The position numbers and the translations under genes were made by a program. The notes below the pieces were generated by a model. It was not told the origin of the DNA, searched no databases, and worked only from the letters and a program-made list of their open reading frames with translations. 37,683 bases of DNA. It comes from an uncultured Odoribacter sp. GTDB taxonomy: Bacteria; Bacteroidota; Bacteroidia; Bacteroidales; Marinifilaceae. The DNA lies in the NCBI GenBank assembly GCA_905193145.1, contig CAJJNP010000009.1, forward strand, positions 1-37,683. The letters run 5' to 3'. Numbering within the stretch: the stretch's first letter is position 1; each line of letters opens with the position of its first letter. This document shows, piece after piece, positions 23,930-31,393 of the stretch.

Positions 23930-25143
23930 TGCTTAAAGAATATAAAACAAAACAATTCTCCGACTTTAAACTATATTGTGGAGATTCTACAGATGTCATG
24001 TCGCAGATTGATAATCAATTCGATATGATATTTGCAGACCCGCCATATTTTTTATCAACAGGGAATGGAAGAGTCAATATCAACGGCAAGTATATCAAAT
24101 TTGATAAAGGCGAGTGGGATAAAGTACGTTCCTCAGATGAAAAGGACAAATTCAATATGTCTTGGCTTACTTTATGCAAAGAACGTTTAAAAAATAACGG
24201 TACTATTTGGGTCTCAGGGACGTATCATAACATTTTCTCCGTAGCTGATTGCATGGAATCACTAGGTTTCAATATTCTGAATTTTATAGTATGGCATAAA
24301 ACAGATCCACCACATTCACTAACCGAAAAGCGCTTTGATTTCTCTGCGGAGTATATCATATGGGCAAGCAAAACCAAATATGCTGACCATTATTTCAATA
24401 AGGAGTTGATGACCGCAATGAATAATGGTGAACCCATGCAAGATGTCTGGACTATGTCAGCGACAGAGCAATGGGAAAAGATGTGTGGAAAGCATCCTAC
24501 ACAAAAGCCCCTACAATTGCTGTACCGAATAATTATGGCCTCTACTCTTCCTGGTGCATCAATACTCGACCCTTTTGCTGGGAGTTGTACTACAGGTATC
24601 GCTGCTAATCTTACAGGAAGAACATTTGTTGGAATAGATCAAAGTACAGAATATCTTGACCTAGGTGTTAGACGTAAACAGGCTATTGTGGATTCTAATA
24701 CAGCATCCGATTTATATGTGAAAATGGTAGCTAATCCTAACGAGCCCATGGTTTTAGTTAATCATGCAAGACCGGAACTATACAATAAGATGATCGAAAC
24801 AGGTATCTGCTATTTAAGAGCAGGTGATTCGTGTGGATCGCTTCTTGTTAAGCCAGGATTTGAGCGTATTCAATACGTGCTATTACATAACGGTGGTGCT
24901 AATGCCAAACTTTTCAAGTTAAAAACAAAAGGGCGTTTTCAGATATGGACAAAAGATTCGTTGGGTAATTATGGTTTCAATCCGACTCATGCACCATATT
25001 ACGTTATATTACCATTTGATAATCAATCAGAAATAAAGATGGAATGCACGCCGAACCTATTTGAAAACAAGTACACTTATGTGGCTAAGATAAGACCTAT
25101 TAGTGAATTCATTAGTAGTACATTTGATAGACTAGAGAGATGA
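23926..25143 (+). CDS. Beta-class amino-methyltransferase with C-terminal extension (M3)
   Basis: Protein of 405 aa. Motif order is beta-class: catalytic DPPY first (38-41, in FADPPYFLSTGNGRV), then KHPTQKP near 190 and the SAM-binding DPFAGSCTTG at 215-224, as in M.MboII or M.RsrI. Such enzymes make N6-methyladenine or N4-methylcytosine. The methylase core ends near 245. About 150 further residues (roughly 255-405) are not part of a normal beta-class enzyme and match no domain I recognise; they might recognise DNA or contact the nuclease. Two tandem ATG codons (23926, 23929) overlap the HNH stop. As the third methyltransferase of one operon it is surplus to a two-strand scheme. Confidence 0.85.
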   Translation: MMLKEYKTKQFSDFKLYCGDSTDVMSQIDNQFDMIFADPPYFLSTGNGRVNINGKYIKFDKGEWDKVRSSDEKDKFNMSWLTLCKERLKNNGTIWVSGTYHNIFSVADCMESLGFNILNFIVWHKTDPPHSLTEKRFDFSAEYIIWASKTKYADHYFNKELMTAMNNGEPMQDVWTMSATEQWEKMCGKHPTQKPLQLLYRIIMASTLPGASILDPFAGSCTTGIAANLTGRTFVGIDQSTEYLDLGVRRKQAIVDSNTASDLYVKMVANPNEPMVLVNHARPELYNKMIETGICYLRAGDSCGSLLVKPGFERIQYVLLHNGGANAKLFKLKTKGRFQIWTKDSLGNYGFNPTHAPYYVILPFDNQSEIKMECTPNLFENKYTYVAKIRPISEFISSTFDRLER

Positions 25144-25244
25144 TATGATTGAATGTTTAATCGAAGTATTTGAGGAAAATTAAATGTCAATCAGTTTGGA
25201 TAAATATATTGAGGTGAGAAAGTTTTAAAATAAAATATTGTGAT
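25144..25244 (+). other. Short gap with two mini-ORFs
   Basis: Between M3 and the Abi gene lie two tiny frames: 25145-25183 (12 codons plus stop) and 25184-25228 (14 codons plus stop). They may be decayed ends of a lost gene or chance. No clear -7 element is seen, so the Abi gene may be read from the upstream operon. Confidence 0.35.
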
Positions 25245-26117
25245 ATGGATTGTAAAATATTGATTAATAGAAATATTATTAATATTCTTATCGGAGATGA
25301 GAAAGTATGTGAAGAATATAGACTTCCATATTTATCTGGTCCTGATTTGTGTGCTTTATCTACAGAATTCGGTTTACAAAAATCTTATTCCTGGAATGGA
25401 GGTGGAGTGAGTAGATGGGTGTATATGCAGGATTTAATGACATATTTAGAAAAGCAAGGTCGATTATTTGAATTATTTTCTAGATTGTTTGATAGACAAT
25501 ATTTTAAAGAATTATCTAAACTAACATCTCCAGAATTAGTGACATCAACATATAATTCAATAGTGGATTGTGCTATAAAACGAATTAATGCTAATCTTAT
25601 ACTTGCTAAAAAAGAATTAAGAGTTCATAAAGGTCAGTTCACATTGACAGATGCTGGAACAGAACCAGTATTTATAGCTCCTAAGGTAAAAGTTGTGGAT
25701 AGACAATATATACGTGAATTACCAGAACGAATAAAAGATGATCTTGAACATAAGGATTATGATAGTGTCATTACAAAGTCTAGGACTCTTTTAGAAGAAG
25801 TCTTAATTTTTATAATTGAAAGATTGACTAAAGAACGATATAAGAGTAACGGCGATCTAGTTAAGATTTATCAAGAAACTACGGATTTGCTAAATATGCG
25901 ACAAAAAGGCGATTGGGACAAACGTGTAAATGAATTATTAGGAGGAATGCATAAAATAGTTAGTGCCATAGCAAGTATGAGAAACTTGAATAGTGATGCT
26001 CATGGTGCAGGTGCTGGAAGAATTAATATTCGTGAAAGAGAAGCTCTTTTAGCAGCAAATTCGTCTATGATGCTTGCAGAATATTGGCTGGCAGTTTATG
26101 AAACAAAAGCTAAATAA
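25245..26117 (+). CDS. Abortive-infection protein with Abi_C/HEPN-like C-terminus
   Basis: Soluble protein of 290 aa. The C-terminal half (about 150-285) matches the abortive-infection C-terminal domain (Abi_C, PF14355): DYDSVITKSRTLLEEVL, then a helical region and RNLNSDAHGAG. The latter contains R246-x6-H253, the spacing of the HEPN RNase motif, so an RNA-cutting suicide activity is a reasonable hypothesis. The N-terminal part (1-140) has LSGPDLCALSTEFGL and YSWNGGGVSRWVYM, whose role is unknown; it may sense infection. Placed 101 bp after M3 on the same strand, so likely part of the same defence island. Its 3' end overlaps a small opposing ORF by 69 bp. Confidence 0.8.
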   Translation: MDCKILINRNIINILIGDEKVCEEYRLPYLSGPDLCALSTEFGLQKSYSWNGGGVSRWVYMQDLMTYLEKQGRLFELFSRLFDRQYFKELSKLTSPELVTSTYNSIVDCAIKRINANLILAKKELRVHKGQFTLTDAGTEPVFIAPKVKVVDRQYIRELPERIKDDLEHKDYDSVITKSRTLLEEVLIFIIERLTKERYKSNGDLVKIYQETTDLLNMRQKGDWDKRVNELLGGMHKIVSAIASMRNLNSDAHGAGAGRINIREREALLAANSSMMLAEYWLAVYETKAK

Positions 26118-26285
26118 TAACAATATAATAGGTTTCTTGAGGATGTAAATTAAACTCATAGGGGGTTGTAACTCAATATCGTTGTTTTCTATTAGTTCGG
26201 TAATAGTTTGTCGAACAACGTCCCATGTGTGAGTATTTTCATATTCTTTGTAGGGGTGTTCCATATTTTTTAGAATTAAATTCAT
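26049..26285 (-). CDS. Small protein, probably C-terminally altered, opposite the Abi gene
   Basis: Frame of 78 aa; the likely start is the second Met (MEHPYKEYE, ATG at 26264) or the one at 26285. The first 50 residues (HPYKEYENTHTWDVV, ITELIENNDIELQPP) resemble a small Bacteroidales protein family I recall by sight, in which a short hydrophilic helical protein ends soon after that stretch. From about residue 46 the sequence becomes an unusual hydrophobic and Cys-rich tail that runs antisense into the Abi gene. This suggests the original 3' end was lost, by frameshift or by junction with the Abi gene. A perfect -7 element lies upstream at 26311. Function unknown. Confidence 0.45.
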   Translation of the reverse strand: MNLILKNMEHPYKEYENTHTWDVVRQTITELIENNDIELQPPMSLIYILKKPIILLLFSFCFINCQPIFCKHHRRICC

Positions 26286-26550
26286 TTATCGATTTCAATT
26301 GCATACATCACAAATTTACAAAATATGCCATTCATTAGTTTGTGATGAACAGTATTTTTTTGTGATTCTTTGCTTAGTTCCAATTCCATACGATTTCTTT
26401 ATCTCTAATAAGCCGTATTATACCAATAGTCAATCAGATTATGGCATGAGAATCAATCACCACCATCCAACATCAAATAGTGTCTTGTGATTTGAACGTT
26501 TTTTCTTCACTTGCTGATTGATTCAGCTTCCTTGCTGTTCTCTCTGAAAG
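26286..26550. other. AT-rich gap at the right edge of the island
   Basis: No convincing gene. Contents: an inverted repeat CATCACAAA (26306-26314) with TTTGTGATG (26339-26347); a further TTTGTGAT at 26356 or nearby; and the small gene's -7 element. The plus-strand frame 26299-26490 has no promoter and no recognisable composition. No repeat shared with the left edge of the island was seen by eye. Confidence 0.5.
26311..26318 (-). promoter_or_regulatory. -7 element for the small minus-strand gene
   Basis: The reverse complement reads TAAATTTG, a perfect TAnnTTTG, 26 bp before the Met codon at 26285. It partly overlaps the left arm of the CATCACAAA inverted repeat, so repression by a factor binding there is possible. 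Confidence 0.45.
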
Positions 26551-26582
26551 TTTGTAAGAGCGGAAAAAAATGTATAACTTTG
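26551..26582 (+). promoter_or_regulatory. mscS promoter, near-ideal Bacteroides form
   Basis: TTTG (26551-26554), exactly 20 bp spacing, then TAACTTTG (26575-26582). This is a textbook Bacteroidetes promoter. It lies inside the long version of the mscS frame, showing that the ATG at 26570 is not the start. Confidence 0.8.
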
Positions 26583-26632
26583 TTATTTCAATAAGACTAA
26601 AAGGAGCATACTCACATTTAAAATTTATAATT

Positions 26633-27475
26633 ATGTTATTTACAGTAAGTCCTGAACTGAATTTGAGCTTTGGTCAAGTGCTTGAAAAGTTGATTAATTT
26701 TGCAATTGATGCAGGTAAAGACATCTTGGTTGCTATCCTGATTTATGTTATCGGGCGTATCATTATCAAGTATATTGGAAAATTGGTTTCCAAGATATTG
26801 GAAAAACGTCGGGTGGAAATCAGCGTGCAGACTTTTTTGAAGAGCCTTTTAAAGATTTTGTTGAATCTGATTCTGGCATTTGCCATTATTGGTAAGTTGG
26901 GAGTTGAGACAACCAGTTTCGCTGCTCTGTTGGCATCCGCCGGTGTGGCAATCGGTATGGCATTGTCCGGCAATCTGTCCAATTTCGCAGGAGGATTGAT
27001 TGTGTTGGTTTTCAAGCCTTTTAAAGTTGGTGATTATATTGACGGAGCCGGTGTTAGCGGAACTGTACAAGAGATACAGATTTTCCATACGATTTTGTTG
27101 ACTCCGGATAATAAAGTGGTTTATGCTCCGAATGGCGCATTGAGCGGTAATGCAATCACAAACTACAGCAGAAAAGACACCCGACGGGTTGATTTTACAT
27201 TTGGAGTAGAATATAATGAGGATTTTGATAAGGTAAAGGCCGTGTTGATGAGGATTATAGATGCTGACAAACGTATTTTGAAAACTCCGGAACCGATGAT
27301 TGCTTTGGGCTCTTTGGGTGCAAGCAGTGTGGATATTACGGTGCGTGTTTGGGTGGCAACTCCTGATTATTGGGGTGTGTATTTTGATATGAACCAAATT
27401 GTATATGCAACCTTCAACAAAGAGGGTATCGGATTTCCTTTCCCGCAGCTTACATTGCATCAGGCTAGAAATTGA
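26633..27475 (+). CDS. MscS-family mechanosensitive ion channel
   Basis: Inner-membrane channel of 280 aa that opens on membrane tension to relieve osmotic shock. Three TM segments occur at about 20-50, 68-90 and 93-115. TM3 is the pore helix with the family's Gly/Ala pattern (SAGVAIGMALSGNLSNFAGGLIVLVFKPF). The cytoplasmic beta domain follows (VGDYIDGAGVSGTVQEI, VYAPNGALSGNAITNYS). I start at the ATG at 26633 (MLFTVSPEL) rather than 26570, because the promoter ends at 26582 and leaves about 45 nt of leader. Single gene, closed by the terminator at 27501. Confidence 0.93.
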   Translation: MLFTVSPELNLSFGQVLEKLINFAIDAGKDILVAILIYVIGRIIIKYIGKLVSKILEKRRVEISVQTFLKSLLKILLNLILAFAIIGKLGVETTSFAALLASAGVAIGMALSGNLSNFAGGLIVLVFKPFKVGDYIDGAGVSGTVQEIQIFHTILLTPDNKVVYAPNGALSGNAITNYSRKDTRRVDFTFGVEYNEDFDKVKAVLMRIIDADKRILKTPEPMIALGSLGASSVDITVRVWVATPDYWGVYFDMNQIVYATFNKEGIGFPFPQLTLHQARN

Positions 27476-27500
27476 TGTTTAGTTGATATTCAGATATGTA

Positions 27501-27535
27501 AAGTCCCTGTCGAAAATGTCGGCAGGGACTTTTTC
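27501..27535 (+). terminator. mscS terminator
   Basis: The stem AAGTCCCTG (27501-27509) pairs with CAGGGACTT (27523-27531) and is followed by a T run. It lies between the convergent mscS and TPR regulator genes, and its last bases reach the TPR stop codon. Confidence 0.9.
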
Positions 27536-29193
27536 TATAGAAGTTTTAAAAACAATTCTTTGTTATCGGAATCTGAAGATTTGATTTGTAATTTGAGACG
27601 TGATTTGCGGGTATAGACATTCGTGATGTTGTTTTTCATGAACAGACTGATTACTTGTGGGGAAAAACCTGCAAATATATAACAGAGCAGTTGTATGTCG
27701 CTTTCTTTCATGCTAGGAAAATCATTTTTTAATTTCATCATGGCATTGTCGTGGCAAAGATTTACAATTGTTTCCAATTCCTGTCGCATTTTCGGATTTT
27801 TTGAAAACTCTAGGATAATCTGTTTTACCTGTTGGAACATGTTGGTTTGCTGGATAGCCGTATTCTCTTTTTCGTAGTATTTCCTGCCGAGTTTTTCGAT
27901 TAACTCAAATCGTGATGCGACTAGTCCTTTTAAACGGCTTTCCATGTCTTGCCGTTCAATCAGATTGTCTGTGAGTCTTTTGTATTCTATGCTGGCTTTT
28001 TCGCTTAATAGCAGGTAATGGTTTGTGCGTTCTCGCTGTATGTGTATGAAGCGTCGTATAATAAAACAAGTGGTAATGATTGATACAACAATGATAACCG
28101 ATATGATTATTTCCCAAAAGTTTCGGATTTCCATCCGGTATTTTGCAAGTTCTGCCTGTTTTTTAAAATATTCCCGTTCAACCATGCCTGCTGAGAACTG
28201 TATTTCGCTACGTGTTAATGAGTCTGTCAAGGTAATGTAGCGATGGATTCTGTCTATTGCATCTTGCAATTGTTCGGTCTGGGTGTTTATTTTAAAGGCA
28301 ACGTATTGTAAGTATGCCATGTCGAAAGGATTGTTACTGTGACTTTCTGCGAGATTCAGATAATGTCTGGCACTGTCGATATTATTCCTTATGACATTTA
28401 TATTCATGAGTGTTTGATATTTGTATAAAGAATCGTTCCTTGCATATTTTTCTATGCGTTCTAGCAATGCTGGAGGAATGTTTTTTCTGTCTGTTATAAC
28501 ATAAAGAGAGGACAGGTTATTCATAGCTGTTTGTGCAGTTTCTTTGATATTTTGTTCGTCGGACAAATGCAGGGCAGTGGAGTAAAGTTTTATAGCCTTG
28601 GAGATGTTTTTCATTCGATAAGTTGCTGCTGCCATGTCTAGAATTGCATATATTTCTTCTGTTGAGGCATTTGCTTTTTGCAAAAAGTCTCGCGATTGCT
28701 GAAAATAGAGAAATGCTCTGTTGTAGTTCATCTGTTCATAATAAACTTTCCCTATTTGTTTGTGTAATAAGCCTAATCCTTTATAGTTCGGTTTAGATGT
28801 TCGTTCCAGCATTTCATCTATTATCAGAAACAATCGTAAAGCCTCCAGTTGATTGTTTGCATTCAATTTGATTTTTCCCCGGTAAAACAAGGTCTTGCAT
28901 TGGTTGGCTATGTCGTGAGAAGAATCTTTGTAATAATTCCAGGCTTGAAGAATCAGTGAGTCGTCTGTTACCTTGATGTTGTTTTTATCCAAGGCTTCCG
29001 AATATAGTAAGGCATACCTGGCATCGTCCTTGGGATTAAGTGATACTGGTTGAATCTGTTTTAATATGTATAAGGCACTATCCGGTTTATGAAGCAATAA
29101 TCGTTCTGCTTCATCAAGCTGTAAATTATTATTCTTTTTGCATCCGAGGAGGCAAAAGAGAAATGTGAATATTAAAATCAATTCATGTTTCAT
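27535..29193 (-). CDS. TPR membrane regulator with C-terminal HTH-like domain
   Basis: Protein of 552 aa of a Bacteroidales regulator type. A lipoprotein-like signal ends in LLGC (Cys18), followed by TPR-like repeats (about 25-335: LLLHKPDSALYILKQIQP, LLHKQIGKVYYEQMNYNRAFLYFQQS). A single TM spans about 359-380 (NFWEIIISVIIVVSIITTCF), then a coiled coil, then a C-terminal region with ESDIQLLCYIFAGFSPQVISLF and ITNVYTRKSRLK that looks like a LuxR-type DNA-binding helix pair. It would sense something outside and act inside the cell. A Cys18 lipid anchor and a downstream TM are hard to reconcile, so the N-terminus may simply be cleaved or uncleaved. Divergent from the lipoprotein gene at 29394, a probable target. 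Confidence 0.72.
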   Translation of the reverse strand: MKHELILIFTFLFCLLGCKKNNNLQLDEAERLLLHKPDSALYILKQIQPVSLNPKDDARYALLYSEALDKNNIKVTDDSLILQAWNYYKDSSHDIANQCKTLFYRGKIKLNANNQLEALRLFLIIDEMLERTSKPNYKGLGLLHKQIGKVYYEQMNYNRAFLYFQQSRDFLQKANASTEEIYAILDMAAATYRMKNISKAIKLYSTALHLSDEQNIKETAQTAMNNLSSLYVITDRKNIPPALLERIEKYARNDSLYKYQTLMNINVIRNNIDSARHYLNLAESHSNNPFDMAYLQYVAFKINTQTEQLQDAIDRIHRYITLTDSLTRSEIQFSAGMVEREYFKKQAELAKYRMEIRNFWEIIISVIIVVSIITTCFIIRRFIHIQRERTNHYLLLSEKASIEYKRLTDNLIERQDMESRLKGLVASRFELIEKLGRKYYEKENTAIQQTNMFQQVKQIILEFSKNPKMRQELETIVNLCHDNAMMKLKNDFPSMKESDIQLLCYIFAGFSPQVISLFMKNNITNVYTRKSRLKLQIKSSDSDNKELFLKLL

Positions 29194-29264
29194 GGCTTAA
29201 ATATCGCAAAAACTTTCATATTTCCATGCATGTAAGATAAGTGTAAGAAAATAAAGATGATTAA

Positions 29265-29299
29265 ATTTGTAATACGCTTGTAATCTTTGTATTACAAAT
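29265..29299. promoter_or_regulatory. Inverted repeat in the divergent regulatory region
   Basis: ATTTGTAATAC (29265-29275) and its exact complement GTATTACAAAT (29289-29299), with a 13-base loop. TGTAAG/TGTAAT also recurs five times between 29230 and 29310. It lies between the TPR regulator and its divergent neighbour, so it is a candidate regulator-binding site. Confidence 0.5.
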
Positions 29300-29393
29300 G
29301 CTATTGTAAGATTATATCGTACGTATGATAACTCTTGATAACCTGAAATGTATTTTATTTGCAGCATAATATTTTCACTTAAAACATAAAAAT

Positions 29394-30839
29394 ATGAAAC
29401 AAATTTTATTGGTAGCAATTATTTTACAGATTGCTTTTACAGGATGTCAGTATGAATCAGACATCACAAAAGAAGTGTTGCAAAAAGAAGTATTGCAAAA
29501 GACAAGATGTAGGGCATCCTCGAGAATGAGATTTAATTCATCAGAAGAGGTTCAATCGTTGTTAGACCAAATGCAAAATGGAGATTATAGTAATGCAAAA
29601 ACAAAAGCTTATAAAAGTGACAATTTCCTGTCTTTGAATGAATTCTTAATTCAAACAGCACTTGATTCTCTTACTGAGGAAGAATTAAAACAGATTCAAG
29701 CAGAGGGATTGGTTTATGACCCCGAAGATACATTAATTGCAGATCCTAATTTTTGTGATTTATTAAATGCAAATCGTGAAATAGTGGTTGGAGAAAAAGT
29801 GTATAAATATATACAAGAAGGTGTATTACGATGTAATATTTCAGAAGATTCATTATTGTTGAATTTAGATATAGATTTGAGTTTAATAAAAGATACAATT
29901 GGTAGTGTAAATTTTATACCACTAAAAAATAGTTTGGAATTTTTGCCAATTAATTATAGTCAACATATTGAAAATGAAGTTCCAATAACACGTTCTTCAG
30001 GTTTAGGTGATTTAAAACTTGAGAATGGTTTTATAATTAGTGCTAATAATGTGAGAGATATAAAATGGAAAAGTAGAGGAGATGCGGGATTGATACAACA
30101 TGGTCTATCGTCAATTTTAAGTAAGAATACTGTCGTAGAATCAAATTTTGATAAAAGACACCGTATGAAGTTGCGCATGTATGAACAAAATTACGTTGTA
30201 GCTCGTACAATAGGAATGACTTTAAGAATGCAACAAAGGAGGCTGAGAATTTGGTGGAGAAAAAAAGCAGATGAGTTTCATTATGGATGGACAGGATTAG
30301 AGTTGGCATACCGTTTTCAAGAAAGACCGATTCCTCCTATACATACACCAGATTGGCCTAAAAATGAAGTTGGAGATTCTAGAACACCTGATTATATTAG
30401 TAAAAAGTTTCCTTTTGATGATAATGATATTATACTTTTTTATGTTCCATTTAGCAATTATCCAATAAAAACGGCTAATGTAAACAAACTTGCATCTGAG
30501 GCACTTAATAAAGTTTCTTCTAATATTCGAAATTATTTCACTAGCCATAATAAACAAGGAGTATTTACGACAGAACCGTATCCGCATGAGCATAATTTAT
30601 TGGTTGTAGTTCCTCAAATAGAAAAGCATGCTTATAATGATGGTCGAGAAGTATATAGATTTGATACAGATTGGCTTTCTGGTAATTATACTGTCGGGGT
30701 GCAGGTATATCCAAGTATAAAAAAAGCAAATGTGAGTTTTAAAGCACCTTATAAAGCTCATATTGCAAGAGGGTGTGTATATGGTGCAGTAAAATGGAAT
30801 GGAAAATGGAAAGCTGCAAGAATTTATACCTGTGATTAA
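29394..30839 (+). CDS. Exported lipoprotein of unknown function
   Basis: Protein of 481 aa with lipobox FTGC (Cys18). Right after the anchor is a near-exact repeat KEVLQKEVLQK, then a helical acidic stretch (45-150). A long mixed region follows with aromatic and Arg-rich parts (MQQRRLRIWWRKKADEF) and a C-terminal block with KWNGKWKAARIY. I do not recognise a domain. It lacks sugar-binding or enzyme signatures I could name. With the small beta-barrel protein 20 bp downstream and a divergent TPR regulator it forms a likely regulated surface pair, perhaps an adhesin-like or stress-response unit. AT-rich, without signs of decay. Confidence 0.75.
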   Translation: MKQILLVAIILQIAFTGCQYESDITKEVLQKEVLQKTRCRASSRMRFNSSEEVQSLLDQMQNGDYSNAKTKAYKSDNFLSLNEFLIQTALDSLTEEELKQIQAEGLVYDPEDTLIADPNFCDLLNANREIVVGEKVYKYIQEGVLRCNISEDSLLLNLDIDLSLIKDTIGSVNFIPLKNSLEFLPINYSQHIENEVPITRSSGLGDLKLENGFIISANNVRDIKWKSRGDAGLIQHGLSSILSKNTVVESNFDKRHRMKLRMYEQNYVVARTIGMTLRMQQRRLRIWWRKKADEFHYGWTGLELAYRFQERPIPPIHTPDWPKNEVGDSRTPDYISKKFPFDDNDIILFYVPFSNYPIKTANVNKLASEALNKVSSNIRNYFTSHNKQGVFTTEPYPHEHNLLVVVPQIEKHAYNDGREVYRFDTDWLSGNYTVGVQVYPSIKKANVSFKAPYKAHIARGCVYGAVKWNGKWKAARIYTCD

Positions 30840-30859
30840 ACATTAACAACAGTGATGCT

Positions 30860-31393
30860 ATGAAACAAATTTTTATTTTATTATTTTTTATTCCATGTTC
30901 GCTTTTTGGGCAAGATATAACAAGGTTTGAAGTCGAGGTTGCAATAGGTCCTAATTTTGGAAAGAAGAAGGTGGAAGGTTGTAATATTCGAGAAGGAATT
31001 GATATAATTTTGGAAGCGAGGTGTAATTATTCTTCCCATTTTGATTTTGGATTGCAGTTTTTGGTAGGGGCTTATGATTTGTTGTATAAAGGAAGAGGTG
31101 TTGAAGAGACCTATCGGAATATGATATTACAGCCTGTGGTTGACTATAATTTTCGTATGAGCAAACATGTTTCTTCATTTGTTGGTGGAGGATTGGGAAT
31201 GGCAATTGTTGATGTTGATTTGGGGTATAATCAGTTTAATTCCATCTGTTTTACACCTCGTTTAGGGGTTGAATTATTCAAACACCTAAGGATGACACTT
31301 GATTACAGGTTGTTGAAGTGGGATTTAAGTTTTTGGAATTGTAGTGTCGGATTTGTGTTGGGGGGAGGAAATAAGACTAGGAGACACCATTAG
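30860..31393 (+). CDS. Small outer-membrane beta-barrel protein
   Basis: Protein of 177 aa with a Sec signal peptide (MKQIFILLFFIPCSLFG, cleavage near Gln18). The remainder alternates short amphipathic strands (FEVEVAIGPNFG, FDFGLQFLVGAYDLL, VSSFVGGGLGMAIVDVDLGY, FTPRLGVELFKHLRMTLDYRL), ending WDLSFWNCSVGFVLGGG. This is the look of an eight-strand outer-membrane beta-barrel (OmpA/porin-like family). Its first residues resemble those of the upstream lipoprotein (MKQI). Last gene of the two-gene unit; its 3' end overlaps the convergent oxidoreductase by 69 bp, an unusually large overlap. Confidence 0.7.
   Translation: MKQIFILLFFIPCSLFGQDITRFEVEVAIGPNFGKKKVEGCNIREGIDIILEARCNYSSHFDFGLQFLVGAYDLLYKGRGVEETYRNMILQPVVDYNFRMSKHVSSFVGGGLGMAIVDVDLGYNQFNSICFTPRLGVELFKHLRMTLDYRLLKWDLSFWNCSVGFVLGGGNKTRRHH

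Noticed and set aside
26299..26490. Plus-strand 63-codon frame after the Abi gene
   Set aside because: No promoter element, no family resemblance, and it overlaps the inverted repeat and the promoter of the small minus-strand gene.
19090..26632. Integrative element with integrase and attachment sites
   Set aside because: No integrase, transposase, relaxase or phage structural gene is present, and no shared repeat at the two edges was seen by eye. The segment is called an accessory island only.
26849..27460. Minus-strand open frame of 203 codons over mscS
   Set aside because: It lies wholly antisense to a clear MscS gene, shows no recognisable motif and has odd His/Asn/Gln-rich composition.
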